Assembly (NCBI GenBank): GCA_027484985.1
Contig: JAIXRW010000068.1
Coordinates: 62,001 to 126,000 of the forward strand
Direction of reading: 5' to 3'
DNA from: Rhodobacter sp.
Lineage (GTDB): Bacteria; Pseudomonadota; Alphaproteobacteria; Rhodobacterales; Rhodobacteraceae
DNA length: 64,000 nucleotides
Made by a program: the position numbers and the translations under genes. Positions 18,845-27,093 of the stretch are shown piece by piece. How positions within the stretch are numbered: the first letter of the stretch is position 1; each line of letters opens with the position of its first letter. The notes below the pieces were generated by a model. That model saw only the letters and a program-made list of their open reading frames with translations, was not told where the DNA came from and did no database searches.

Positions 18845-19092
18845 CAACTGTTCCCCGGCGTATCCTGCGGGCGCGGTTATAGGAAGCAGGTGCGCCGAGG
18901 TCCAGTGAGTAGCGTGTCAGCGCGGGGTGTCGCGCCGGACGGTGACGCCATTGCCCGAGACGACGCCCAGCCGGTTGCCGCCGCCGGTGATGACCAGCCG
19001 CAGGGTGATGATGTTGATTGCGCAAAGACGCCTTTGGCTTTGCGTTGGGGCAACGGCTGGGGGCGGGGATGGTTCCCGCCACGACTGCCAGA
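18845..19092. other. Gap between DUF3576 gene and leuS
   Basis: No gene with good support. On the minus strand one frame ends in about 30 residues of protein-like sequence (INIITLRLVITGGG, then GNRLGVVSGNGVTV) ending at a TGA near 18918, without a usable start. A CGCAAAG-GCG-CCTTTGGCTTTGCG imperfect palindrome lies at 19021-19045. Confidence 0.5.
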
Positions 19093-19629
19093 TCAGAGCT
19101 TGCTGTCCTGGATGCGCAGTTGGCGGGCGCGGGTCAGGATGGCGTCTTCCACCGCGCGCACGGTTTCGGGCGCGACGGCGCCGCCGCCACGTGACTGGAG
19201 CGCCACCTTGAGGCTGCGGGCATCGAGCGCGGGGTCTTGCACATAGATCGTGGCGCGATAGGCGCGGCTGCCGCCGGGGGGCGTGCCGTAGCCGGTGACG
19301 ATGACGCCGGTGAAGGGATCGACCGATTCGACGGGCAGGAAATCAAGCACGTCGAGCGAGGCGTTCCAGAGATACTTGTTCACTTCGACGGTGGTGTTGG
19401 GATCGGCGGAATTGCTGAACAAATCCCAGATGGTCGAGCGGTTGGTGGCTTCGCCGCTGGCGCGGGCAAGGGCGGCGCGCTGGGCATCGGCGCGGGCTTT
19501 CTGATCCTGCTGGGCGGCGGATGATGCGCCGCCGCTGCGGAAGATGCCGCCGAAACCGTTGCCACAACCCGCCAGAGCCAGAAGGACGCCGCCGACGAGA
19601 GCCAGACGAGCCACGCGATGCAGGACCAT
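19093..19629 (-). CDS. DUF3576 lipoprotein
   Basis: A 178-residue protein starting MVLHRVARLALVGG, with signal sequence and lipobox LAGC. The conserved DUF3576 core reads STIWDLFSN, then NKYLWNASLDVLDFLP and VDPFTGVIVTGYG. It is predicted to be an envelope lipoprotein of unknown function. It sits upstream of leuS, the usual place in Rhodobacterales, close to the LPS-assembly gene lptE. The open frame extends 63 codons upstream, but a lipoprotein signal fixes this start. Confidence 0.9.
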   Translation of the reverse strand: MVLHRVARLALVGGVLLALAGCGNGFGGIFRSGGASSAAQQDQKARADAQRAALARASGEATNRSTIWDLFSNSADPNTTVEVNKYLWNASLDVLDFLPVESVDPFTGVIVTGYGTPPGGSRAYRATIYVQDPALDARSLKVALQSRGGGAVAPETVRAVEDAILTRARQLRIQDSKL

Positions 19630-19858
19630 TCCTACCCCCTTTGCCAATGGGGGTTGTCTAGCCCAGCCGCCCCGGCCTGCCAAGGCTTTTCCCGGATCGC
19701 GGCGCGACTGCGATTCGGCAGGGCCGGGCGGGGCGGGGGTGGCCGGGGTGGTATGGCGGGTCTGGGGCCTGCTTCTTCCATGGCGTGCGGCAATGGCCGG
19801 AAGGCGGGTTTTTGTCACCCGAGAGCGGACCGAAAATCACCCTTCGATAGCAGCGCGA

Positions 19859-19889
19859 GGGGGTGACTGTGGCCGAGTTGCACCACGGT
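19859..19889 (+). promoter_or_regulatory. Porin upstream element, copy 1
   Basis: GGGGGTGACTGTGGCCG followed by AGTTGCACCACGGT. It contains GTGG-N10-CCAC (19869-19886) and ends 121 bases before the porin ATG. The same block occurs before porin 2, and a shorter form before porin 3, at nearly constant distance. That conservation between otherwise diverged leaders suggests an operator or activator site. Confidence 0.7.
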
Positions 19890-19920
19890 CCGTTGCGTTA
19901 AGAATTGTTAAGATGGCGGC

Positions 19921-19951
19921 GTTGCAAACGAATTTGGCAAGAAAGATGAAC
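19921..19951 (+). promoter_or_regulatory. Conserved porin promoter/leader block, copy 1
   Basis: GTTGCAA followed after 17 bases by GATGAAC; aligned without gaps to the block before porin 2 (21072-21102). TTGCAA could be a -35 hexamer and the AT-rich AAGAAAGAT the region of the -10, but no transcription start is visible from sequence. Confidence 0.5.
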
Positions 19952-20006
19952 GTTACATACCCGCCTCGGGTTCCATGGGTCGGGTCCAACAGACTTTGAG
20001 GGAAAC

Positions 20007-20861
20007 ATGAAAAAAATTCTTCTTGCGACGACCGTTCTGGTTGGCACCGCTGGCTTCGCTGCTGCTGAAGTTTCGCTGTCGGGCGACGGCCGCATGGGCG
20101 TGATTTCGGAAAGCGGCGGCGATGTGCAGCTGACCTCGCGCGCTCGTGTCAAGTTCACGATGTCGGGCGAGTCGGACAATGGTCTGGCGTTCGGCGCTTC
20201 GTTCCGTGGCGACAATGCTGGCAATGCCGCAAGCGGCACCGCTGGTTCGGTTTCGCTGTCGGGCGCTTTCGGCAAGATCGAAATGGGCGACACCGGCAAC
20301 GCCGCTGACGCGCTGGTCGGCCAAGTTTCGGGCGTTGGCCTGACCGGTCTGGGCGACCACAACGAAATCACCTGGCTGGACAAGGACCTGACCGGCGCGA
20401 TGTATTCGTACAGCACCGGCGGCCTGACCTTTGGTGCAGGCACCGGCCAGCTGGACGGCGACCTCGAGTTCGCTTCGGTTGCAGTGAAGTACGCTACTGA
20501 CGCTTACAGCGTTGCGCTGGGCTACGAAACCAACAGCGAATACGACAGCCAGATCTCGGCCCTCGTGTCGGCAACGATGTCGGGCGCTACTGTCAAGCTG
20601 AAGCTGGCGCAGGCCACCGACTACGACAGCGAGTATGCCCTGTCGGTTGACTACGGCATTGCCGAAGGCACCACGGTCACCGCGTTCCTGACGGACGGCT
20701 ACCACGACAACGCTGACGAATTCACCGGCACCAGCTATGGCGTTGGCGTCAGCCATGATCTGGGTGGCGGTGCCACGCTGGTTGGCGGCTACGTTGTTGG
20801 CCAGGACAATGGCGAGCAGGAAGATGGCTCGTTCGATTTCGGCGTGTCGTTCGCGTTCTGA
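20007..20861 (+). CDS. Outer-membrane porin 1
   Basis: A 284-residue porin with signal peptide MKKILLATTVLVGTAGFAAA. The mature start is EVSLSGDGRMGV and the C-terminus is SFDFGVSFAF, ending in the Phe that BamA recognises. Alternating polar/apolar beta strands run throughout, as in the Rhodobacter 16-strand porin. It forms trimeric water-filled channels in the outer membrane. It is the most diverged of three tandem paralogues, with many Asp/Glu in its loops. Codon use is more biased than in neighbours, as for a highly expressed gene. Confidence 0.93.
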   Translation: MKKILLATTVLVGTAGFAAAEVSLSGDGRMGVISESGGDVQLTSRARVKFTMSGESDNGLAFGASFRGDNAGNAASGTAGSVSLSGAFGKIEMGDTGNAADALVGQVSGVGLTGLGDHNEITWLDKDLTGAMYSYSTGGLTFGAGTGQLDGDLEFASVAVKYATDAYSVALGYETNSEYDSQISALVSATMSGATVKLKLAQATDYDSEYALSVDYGIAEGTTVTAFLTDGYHDNADEFTGTSYGVGVSHDLGGGATLVGGYVVGQDNGEQEDGSFDFGVSFAF

Positions 20862-20883
20862 TCCAACGGATCGGTTACGACGG

Positions 20884-20917
20884 AAAGAGCGGGCCTTGTG
20901 CCCGCTCTTTTTGTTTT
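20884..20917 (+). terminator. Terminator of porin 1
   Basis: AGAGCGGGC and GCCCGCTCT form a 9-bp stem over a short loop, followed by TTTTTGTTTT. Confidence 0.92.
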
Positions 20918-21010
20918 CCGGGCTTGGTGGGGGTCAGGCAGGACTGACCCGAAGTTATGAGAATACATCATAGCGTATGGGTGTCTTATCCCCTTGGTTC
21001 AGGGTTTTGG

Positions 21011-21040
21011 GGGGTGACTGTGGCCGCGTTGCACCACGGT
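21011..21040 (+). promoter_or_regulatory. Porin upstream element, copy 2
   Basis: GGGGTGACTGTGGCCG then CGTTGCACCACGGT, identical to copy 1 but for one base in the shared core. GTGG-N10-CCAC spans 21020-21037, 120 bases before the porin 2 ATG. The conserved leader block GTTGCAA-N17-GATTAAC follows at 21072-21102. Confidence 0.7.
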
Positions 21041-21156
21041 TTGTGACATTAACGTCATTTAACGAGGTGGCGTTGCAATCGACTGCGGTAATAAAGATTA
21101 ACCCCCCATACCGAGCCCGGGATCACCGGGATCGGGGTAAGAAAAATGAGGACGAT

Positions 21157-22038
21157 ATGAAGAACATCCTGCTTGCGACCACCATGCTGGTTGCCACCGC
21201 CGGCGTTGCTGCTGCCGAAGTCAAAGTGTCGGGCGATGCCCGTATGGGCGTTGTCGGCTACGATGGCGAAGTGGCGTTCAACAGCCGCGCCCGCGTTTCG
21301 TTCGGCCTGTCGGGCGAAAGCGATGGCGGTCTGGCATTCGGCGGTTCGTTCCGCGCTGACAATGCCGGCAACGCTTCGTCGGGCACTGCGGGTTCGGTGT
21401 TCATTTCGGGCGCGTTCGGCAAGCTGGAAATGGGCGACGTCGATGGCGCCGCGCAGGCTGCGACCGGCAACGTGGCTGGCGTGGGCTTTACCGGTCTTGG
21501 CGACCTGAACGAGTCGGCCTTTATCGGCGCTGGCGGTGTGTTTGACGGCTTTACCGGCACCACCGACCCGACGGCGCTGTATTCGTACACCTCGGGCGCG
21601 GTCACCGGCTATGCGTCGGTCACCAACCCGGGCAACAACGAAGACGCGATGGCGCTGGGTGTGAAGTACACGACCGACGCCTTCACCCTGGGTCTGGGCT
21701 ATGAATCGCTGGACTACTACCTGGGCCCGGTTACGCATATCGTCGTGAAGGGTTCGACCACGGTTGGCGGCGTGAACCTTCAGGCCCTGTACGGCCAGCT
21801 GAAAGCGAACTCGGAAACGAATTCGCAATACGCCGTTTCGGCCAGCTATGCGGTGGATGCCGTCAACATGACCGCGTTCTATGCCGACGATTCGGCCATT
21901 GGCCCGTTCGGCGCCGAAGGCTATGGCCTTGGCGCGACCTATGATCTGGGCGGCGGCGCATCGCTGGCCGGTGGCATCGCCCACGAGAAAGCGTCGGACA
22001 CGACCGCCTATGACCTTGGCGTGAACTTCTCGTTCTGA
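21157..22038 (+). CDS. Outer-membrane porin 2
   Basis: A 293-residue porin; signal peptide MKNILLATTMLVATAGVAAA, mature EVKVSGDARMGVVG, C-terminal YDLGVNFSF. The start is the ATG at 21157, preceded by GAGGA at suitable spacing; the 60 upstream in-frame codons are leader. It is closer to porin 3 than to porin 1, sharing SGTAGSVFISGAFGKLEMGDVDGAAQ and DPTALYSYTSGA-type strands. It is an outer-membrane general-diffusion channel, probably trimeric. Confidence 0.93.
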   Translation: MKNILLATTMLVATAGVAAAEVKVSGDARMGVVGYDGEVAFNSRARVSFGLSGESDGGLAFGGSFRADNAGNASSGTAGSVFISGAFGKLEMGDVDGAAQAATGNVAGVGFTGLGDLNESAFIGAGGVFDGFTGTTDPTALYSYTSGAVTGYASVTNPGNNEDAMALGVKYTTDAFTLGLGYESLDYYLGPVTHIVVKGSTTVGGVNLQALYGQLKANSETNSQYAVSASYAVDAVNMTAFYADDSAIGPFGAEGYGLGATYDLGGGASLAGGIAHEKASDTTAYDLGVNFSF

Positions 22039-22056
22039 TCGACGGGTTACGGAACG

Positions 22057-22090
22057 GAAAAGAGCGGGCTTCGGCCCGCTCTTTTTTCTT
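22057..22090 (+). terminator. Terminator of porin 2
   Basis: AGAGCGGGC (22061-22069), TTCG-type loop, GCCCGCTCT (22074-22082) and a T-run. Confidence 0.93.
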
Positions 22091-22109
22091 ATGCGCCGGG
22101 GGATTTGCC

Positions 22110-23261
22110 ATGGATTTCACCAAACCCGAAGCCTTTGAGGTGATGCGAAAGCTGCGCCGGCACGAGGCGAGCGCCTTTCTGATGGCGGTGGCGGCGCTGG
22201 AACACGGATTGGAGGTGACCTTTTACCTGTCGCAGGCCGAGGCGGGGACGCGGCAATCGCTGTTTCCCGACCAGTTTGACACGCCGGTGTTCTATGCCGT
22301 GTCGAACGGGCGCAAGCGGCATTTCTTTCACGCCACCTTGGCCGATACGGCCAGCCGTTCGACGGCGGATGTGACGCGCGACAAGGTGGCGACCAAGGCG
22401 CTGTTACACCGCAAGAATATTGATACCGCCGTGGGCGGGGCGGTTTCGGCGCGCAAGCCGCAGTTGCTGTTCGATCTGGCGCGGGCCGGGGTGCAACGCT
22501 TTGTGCTGAAACCGGTGACAGGATCGCTGGGCAATGGGGCGCAGCTGGACCAGACGCCGCAACAGGCGGCCGAGGTGCTGCGGATGAACCCGACGGTGGA
22601 TTATGTGATCGAGCAGCATATCCGCGGGCGGGAACACCGTGTTTATGTGGTGGATGACCGCGTGGTCGCCGCCTATGGCTATGTGCCGCCCTATGTGACC
22701 GGGGACGGGACGACCACGCTGCGCGCGCTTTATGCCCGGCATCAGGCCGAGCGGGCGGGCAACCCCTTTGTCGTGGACCGCAAGCCGCCGATGGCCGAGA
22801 TCGACCTTGCGCTGCTGATGCAGAAGCTGGACTGGGACGCGGTGCCCGAAGCGGGGCGCGAGGTTCGGCTTTCGACCACGCCTTTTCCCGACGCGCAGGG
22901 CGAGTTCCATGTCTGCACCGACACCATGCCCGACCGGCTGCGGCAGATCGCGCTGCAAGCGGCCAAGGCGGTGGCGTCGCGCAACTGTGCCATCGACATC
23001 ATGGTCAGCCATCAGGGCAACCCCTATGTGCTTGAGGTCAACATCAAGCCGATGATCGGGACGCATTGCTTCCCGTTTCCCGGGAGCGGGTGGAACCTGG
23101 ATGTGCCGGTTGCCATTCTGCACAGCCATTTCCGGCTGCGGCCCGAGTCGCGGCGCGGGCTGGCGGCGCTGGACCATGATGCGCTTTGGCGCGAATTGAT
23201 GCGCGACGGCAGGGCCGGGGGCGGGGTGGCTGCGGCGCGCTTTGCCCGTTTCGAGGACTGA
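22110..23261 (+). CDS. ATP-grasp ligase related to cyanophycin synthetase/GshF ATP-grasp domains
   Basis: A 383-residue protein. ATP-grasp features are visible in order: DKVATKALLHRKNI (lid entry helix), FVLKPVTGSLGNGAQL (glycine-rich loop), VIEQHIRGREHRVYVVDDRVVAAYGY, PYVTGDGTTTLRAL (a phrase shared with cyanophycin synthetase and glutathione-synthesising fusions) and the metal-binding CAIDIM then YVLEVNIKPMIG. It should form an amide bond from a carboxylate via acylphosphate in the cytoplasm. The substrate is unknown. It lies alone between two porin genes, 72 bases after a terminator, with no obvious partner. Confidence 0.85.
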   Translation: MDFTKPEAFEVMRKLRRHEASAFLMAVAALEHGLEVTFYLSQAEAGTRQSLFPDQFDTPVFYAVSNGRKRHFFHATLADTASRSTADVTRDKVATKALLHRKNIDTAVGGAVSARKPQLLFDLARAGVQRFVLKPVTGSLGNGAQLDQTPQQAAEVLRMNPTVDYVIEQHIRGREHRVYVVDDRVVAAYGYVPPYVTGDGTTTLRALYARHQAERAGNPFVVDRKPPMAEIDLALLMQKLDWDAVPEAGREVRLSTTPFPDAQGEFHVCTDTMPDRLRQIALQAAKAVASRNCAIDIMVSHQGNPYVLEVNIKPMIGTHCFPFPGSGWNLDVPVAILHSHFRLRPESRRGLAALDHDALWRELMRDGRAGGGVAAARFARFED

Positions 23262-23387
23262 CGGCTGCCGCCGATTGCGGGCGGGGCAGGATGCCCGATG
23301 GGCGGCGCGGGGCGGGACCGGGGGTGCATTTGCCAAAGGTTTCCGTTTGCCCTTAGGGGGTTGCGCGGGAAGTGGCAGAGTCAAAAG

Positions 23388-23430
23388 GTGGTGCAGCGTT
23401 ACACTTTGGTGTGGCGATGTTGCACCACGG
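23388..23430 (+). promoter_or_regulatory. Porin upstream element, copy 3
   Basis: GTGG-N10-CCAC occurs again at 23411-23428 within GTGTGGCGATGTTGCACCACGG, 105 bases before the porin 3 ATG. Here an extra GTGGTGCA (23388-23395), the exact complement of TGCACCAC, adds an inverted half-site about 25 bases upstream. Confidence 0.65.
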
Positions 23431-23532
23431 GGCGCCGTTTTGCACCGAAAGACAACCTTGGGGTTCACCCTGAGGGCAAACGCGGATTACTTTGCCAGCC
23501 ATCGGAGATATTTAGCCGTAAGGAGAGTTCCT

Positions 23533-24378
23533 ATGAAAAAGTTCCTGCTCGCGTCGACCGTGCTTGTCGCCGGCGCCGCTGCTGCACATGCTGAAGTGAC
23601 CCTGTCGGGCGACGGCCGTATGGGCGTTGTCAGCACCGATGGCGACCTGTCGTTCAACAGCCGCGCCCGCGTGAAGTTCTCGCTGGCTGGCGAAACCGAC
23701 GGCGGCCTGGCGTTCGGCGGTTCGTTCCGCGCTGACAACGCTGTCGGCGCTTCGTCGGGCACCGCTGGTTCGGTGTTCATCTCGGGCGCTTTCGGCAAGC
23801 TGGAAATGGGTGACGTCGATGGCGCTGCCCAGAACGCGACCGGCCACGTTGCTGGCGTTGGCTACACCGGCCTTGGCGACCTGAACGAGTCGACCTTCAT
23901 CAGCGCTGGCGCTGGCACCCAGGACCCGACCGCCCTGTATTCGTACTCGTCGGGCGCCTTCACCGGCTACCTGTCGGTCACCAACCCGGCGAACGCCGTG
24001 GGCGCGCAGTCGATCGGTGCGAAATACGCCACCGACACCTTCACCGTTGGTCTGGGCTATGAAGACAACGGCGCTGGCACCAAGCACACCGTCGTGAAGG
24101 GCACCACCACGTTCTCGGGCGTGTCGCTGCAGGCTCTGTATGGCAAGGCTTCGGGCACCATCTCGGGCGCCCAGTTCGCTGTTTCGGCCGGTTACACCGT
24201 GTCGGGCATCGCTGCCACCGCCTTCTACACCGACGATTTGGAACTCGGCGGCGCTGAGGCCTATGGTCTGGGTGGTTCGTACGACCTCGGCGGCGGCGCT
24301 GCCGTTGCTGGCGGTATCGTCCAGAACGTGACCGCCGACACCATGAACTACGACCTCGGCGTGACCTTCTCGTTCTGA
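23533..24378 (+). CDS. Outer-membrane porin 3
   Basis: A 281-residue porin; signal peptide MKKFLLASTVLVAGAAAAHA, mature EVTLSGDGRMGVVSTDGD, C-terminal YDLGVTFSF. The ATG at 23533 follows AAGGAGAG at good spacing. It is a close paralogue of porin 2. Codon use is strongly biased towards GCT/GTT/ACC, consistent with high expression. It probably forms a trimeric outer-membrane channel. Each porin has its own promoter element and terminator, so they can be expressed independently. Confidence 0.93.
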   Translation: MKKFLLASTVLVAGAAAAHAEVTLSGDGRMGVVSTDGDLSFNSRARVKFSLAGETDGGLAFGGSFRADNAVGASSGTAGSVFISGAFGKLEMGDVDGAAQNATGHVAGVGYTGLGDLNESTFISAGAGTQDPTALYSYSSGAFTGYLSVTNPANAVGAQSIGAKYATDTFTVGLGYEDNGAGTKHTVVKGTTTFSGVSLQALYGKASGTISGAQFAVSAGYTVSGIAATAFYTDDLELGGAEAYGLGGSYDLGGGAAVAGGIVQNVTADTMNYDLGVTFSF

Positions 24379-24397
24379 TCTTTCAGAACCTGATTGT

Positions 24398-24426
24398 GAA
24401 AGGGCGGGCCTTGGCCCGCCCTTTTG
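24398..24426 (+). terminator. Terminator of porin 3
   Basis: AAGGGCGGGCC (24400-24410), TT, GGCCCGCCCTTTT (24413-24425). Confidence 0.9.
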
Positions 24427-24500
24427 CATTTCGCGCCCTGCGGGGCGTGGCATCGCCGCGCGGCCGCGCTATGTTCGCGGCAGGTTTGGCGGGGGATGGC

Positions 24501-25157
24501 ATGGCGCTTTCGGACATATCGACACGGATCGCGGCGGCAGAGCGGGCAGCGGGGCGCAATGCGGGGGCGGTGCGGCTGATCGCGGTGTCAAAGGTGCAGC
24601 CGCTGGAGCGGGTCGAGGCGGTGCTTGAGGGCGGGCATCGTCTGTTCGGGGAAAACTATGTGCAGGAAGCGGCGGGCAAATGGCCCGACCTGCGGGCGCG
24701 GTTCGGCGCGGTGGCGGTGCATATGATCGGGCCGTTGCAGACGAACAAGGCCAAGGTCGCGGTCGAGCTGTTCGATGCGATCCATACGGTGGACCGCCCG
24801 TCACTGGCCGAAAAGCTGGCACGGCTGGCGCAGGATCGGGGGCGCTGCCCCGAATTGTTCGTGCAGGTGAATACGGGGGCCGAGCCGCAGAAGGCGGGCG
24901 TGCTGCCCGATGATCTGGATGCGTTTCTGGCAACCTGCCGTGGCATGGACCTGCCCGTTCAGGGGCTGATGTGTATTCCGCCCGAGGGCGAGGATTCGGC
25001 GCCGCATTTCGCCATGCTGGCTGGAATGGCCGCGCGGAACGGGATTTCAGGCCTGTCGATGGGCATGAGCGGCGATTTCGAGGCCGCGATTGCGGCGGGT
25101 GCCACCCATGTGCGGGTGGGTTCGGCCATTTTCGGCGCGCGGACCTATGCTAGCTGA
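24501..25157 (+). CDS. YggS family pyridoxal-phosphate homeostasis protein
   Basis: A 218-residue protein, start MALSDISTRIAAAERAAG at 24501 preceded by GGGGGA. Family marks: LIAVSKVQPLERV with the PLP lysine, FGENYVQEA, HMIGPLQTNK, LFVQVNTG and GLSMGMSGDFEAAIAAGATHVRVGSAIFG. YggS/PLPBP binds PLP without a known catalytic reaction and keeps vitamin B6 and amino acid pools in balance. It converges on the amylosucrase gene with an 8-base overlap. Confidence 0.95.
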   Translation: MALSDISTRIAAAERAAGRNAGAVRLIAVSKVQPLERVEAVLEGGHRLFGENYVQEAAGKWPDLRARFGAVAVHMIGPLQTNKAKVAVELFDAIHTVDRPSLAEKLARLAQDRGRCPELFVQVNTGAEPQKAGVLPDDLDAFLATCRGMDLPVQGLMCIPPEGEDSAPHFAMLAGMAARNGISGLSMGMSGDFEAAIAAGATHVRVGSAIFGARTYAS

Positions 25158-27036
25158 TCCATGCGCGGGCAAAGGGGGGCAGGGCGATCTGGCCATCATG
25201 CACCGCGACGGGGTGGTCTGACAGTTCGTCATGCAGGTTGCGGATGCCCTGCGCCAGTAGCCAGCCCACAGGCAGGTTTACCCAGCTTTCGGAAAAGTTG
25301 AACAGGCACAACAGGTTGCCCGTGGGCGTTTCGCGCGTGAAGGCAAAGATGCGGGGGCTGTCGCAGGGGATGATGCGGGTGGCGTTGCCCGCATGCAGGG
25401 CGGCGGTGGCGCGACGGCGGTGCAGGATGTGGCGGGTGCCCGCAAAGACGCGGGCGGCGGGGCTGTCGCCGCCATGGCGGGTTTCGGCCAGTGCCCAATC
25501 CATGCGGGGGCGGTGAATCCAGCGGCTGTCATGCGCGTGTTCGGGCACGGCCAGATAGCTGCGGTCGTTTAGCAGGGCCAATTCGTCGCCCATATAGACC
25601 AGCGGGATGCCGCCAAAGGCCGCGATCATCGCATGGCCCATGAGGATACGGTTCACGGCGTGGTCGATGGCAGTGGCATCGCCGCTTTCGAGCGCCGATT
25701 CCAGCCCGGCAAGCGAGGCGAAACTGCCGGAAATGCGTTTGTCGCCCGTGGCTTCGTTATGCTGGAACAAGGCCCCGCGCGAGAAGGAACCGGGGAAGGA
25801 GCCTTCGTAGAAATCGGACAGATAGGCGCGGTGGGCGGGGCCGGACAGGCCAAGCGCGCCTGCATCCTCGTCTGTCACTGCCCAGCCGATATCGTCATGG
25901 CAGCGGATATAGGTGGCATAGGTCGCGTTGGTCAGTTTCGGCGGGAAGTGGGTGGCAAGCACGTGCGACATCAACCGCGTGTCGCGGGTGGCAAGGGCTG
26001 ACCAGAACTGCACCATCAGGCTGTTGTGATAGGCCAGATTCCCCTCGCGCCCGTCATGCTGCCCGCGGCCGAGATAGGGCAGCATTTCGGCGGGGGCGAC
26101 GATGGCTTCGGCCAAGTGGATCGTGGCGGGGGCACTGATGCGGGATGCGGCGCGCAGGGCCTGAAGGATCATGTGAACCTCGGGTTCCGACTGGCAGCGG
26201 GTGCCCATGCGTTTCCACATGAAGGCCACGGCATCAAGGCGCAGGATGCTGGCCCCGCGATTGGCGAGGGCGAGCATGATGTCGGTGATTTCAAGGAAAA
26301 CCCAAGGGTTGGCCCAGTTCAGATCCCACTGGTGTTCGTTGAAGGTGGTCCAGACCCATTTGCCGAATTCGGGGTAATGGGTGAAATTGCCGGGGGCGTT
26401 GTCGGGAAACACCTCGACCAGCGATTGTTCATACCGCTTTGGAAGCGTGTCATCGTCGAACATCAGGTAGTAATCCTGATATTTCGCATCGCCCTTGGCG
26501 GCCTTTTTCGCCCAGGCGTGTTCCTTGGCGGTGTGGTTCAGCACAAGGTCGATGCAGAGCGAGATGCCGTTTTCGCGGAAGGTGCGGGCGGCGGCTTCGA
26601 AATCATCCATCGTGCCATAGGCGGGGTTGATGGCGCGGTAATCCATCACCGAATAGCCGCCGTCAGAATCGCCGGGGCGGGGTTTCAGGCAGGGCATGAA
26701 GTGGACGTAAGTGACGCCAAGGTCTTTCAGATAGTCCAGTTTTTCCAATACCTTGGGGATCGTTCCGGCGAAGCGGTCGATATAGAACACATAGCCCGCC
26801 ATATCGGGGCGCAGGAACCAGTCGGGTTCCAGATCGCGCTGGAGATCAAGGCGTTTGAGATCGGCCGGCCGCGCCTTCCATGCCTTTTGCAGGCTGGCCA
26901 GCAGGGCGGCGCGGAAATCGGCGTAATCGGGGCGGGTGCCGTAAAGCGCATCGAGCATGGGCCACAGGTCGGGCGCAGAGCGTGCCAGACGCAATGCGAA
27001 GATGTCGTCATCCGTGACGGACGGCGCTTTGGCCAT
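25150..27036 (-). CDS. Amylosucrase (GH13 subfamily 4)
   Basis: A 628-residue GH13 enzyme, the length of known amylosucrases. Catalytic regions: DLVLNH around 163-168, nucleophile Asp268 in ILRLDAVAFMWK, acid/base Glu310 in IHLAEAIVAP and transition-state His380-Asp381 in YIRCHDDIGW. The order and surrounding text (TDEDAGALGLSG, GGIPLVYMGDELALLND, DSRWIHRPRMD) fit amylosucrase rather than trehalose synthase. It makes an alpha-1,4-glucan from sucrose and releases fructose. No signal peptide is seen, so a cytoplasmic place is likely. The ATG at 27036 follows GGGAGGGT. Confidence 0.88.
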   Translation of the reverse strand: MAKAPSVTDDDIFALRLARSAPDLWPMLDALYGTRPDYADFRAALLASLQKAWKARPADLKRLDLQRDLEPDWFLRPDMAGYVFYIDRFAGTIPKVLEKLDYLKDLGVTYVHFMPCLKPRPGDSDGGYSVMDYRAINPAYGTMDDFEAAARTFRENGISLCIDLVLNHTAKEHAWAKKAAKGDAKYQDYYLMFDDDTLPKRYEQSLVEVFPDNAPGNFTHYPEFGKWVWTTFNEHQWDLNWANPWVFLEITDIMLALANRGASILRLDAVAFMWKRMGTRCQSEPEVHMILQALRAASRISAPATIHLAEAIVAPAEMLPYLGRGQHDGREGNLAYHNSLMVQFWSALATRDTRLMSHVLATHFPPKLTNATYATYIRCHDDIGWAVTDEDAGALGLSGPAHRAYLSDFYEGSFPGSFSRGALFQHNEATGDKRISGSFASLAGLESALESGDATAIDHAVNRILMGHAMIAAFGGIPLVYMGDELALLNDRSYLAVPEHAHDSRWIHRPRMDWALAETRHGGDSPAARVFAGTRHILHRRRATAALHAGNATRIIPCDSPRIFAFTRETPTGNLLCLFNFSESWVNLPVGWLLAQGIRNLHDELSDHPVAVHDGQIALPPFARAWIS

Positions 27037-27093
27037 GGCTGGACCCTCCCCTTTTGGGGGAACATAAGGCTTCCAAAGCGTTTTGAAAAGCGG

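Larger units (their letters stand above)
19630..20006. other. 377-bp divergent region upstream of porin 1
   Basis: No gene seen. It carries the porin upstream element (19859-19889) and a conserved leader block (19921-19951), and on the other strand the promoter region of the DUF3576 gene. Confidence 0.7.

Noticed and set aside
17519-19246. 575-codon plus-strand open frame
   Set aside because: Antisense to leuS, which has all synthetase motifs.
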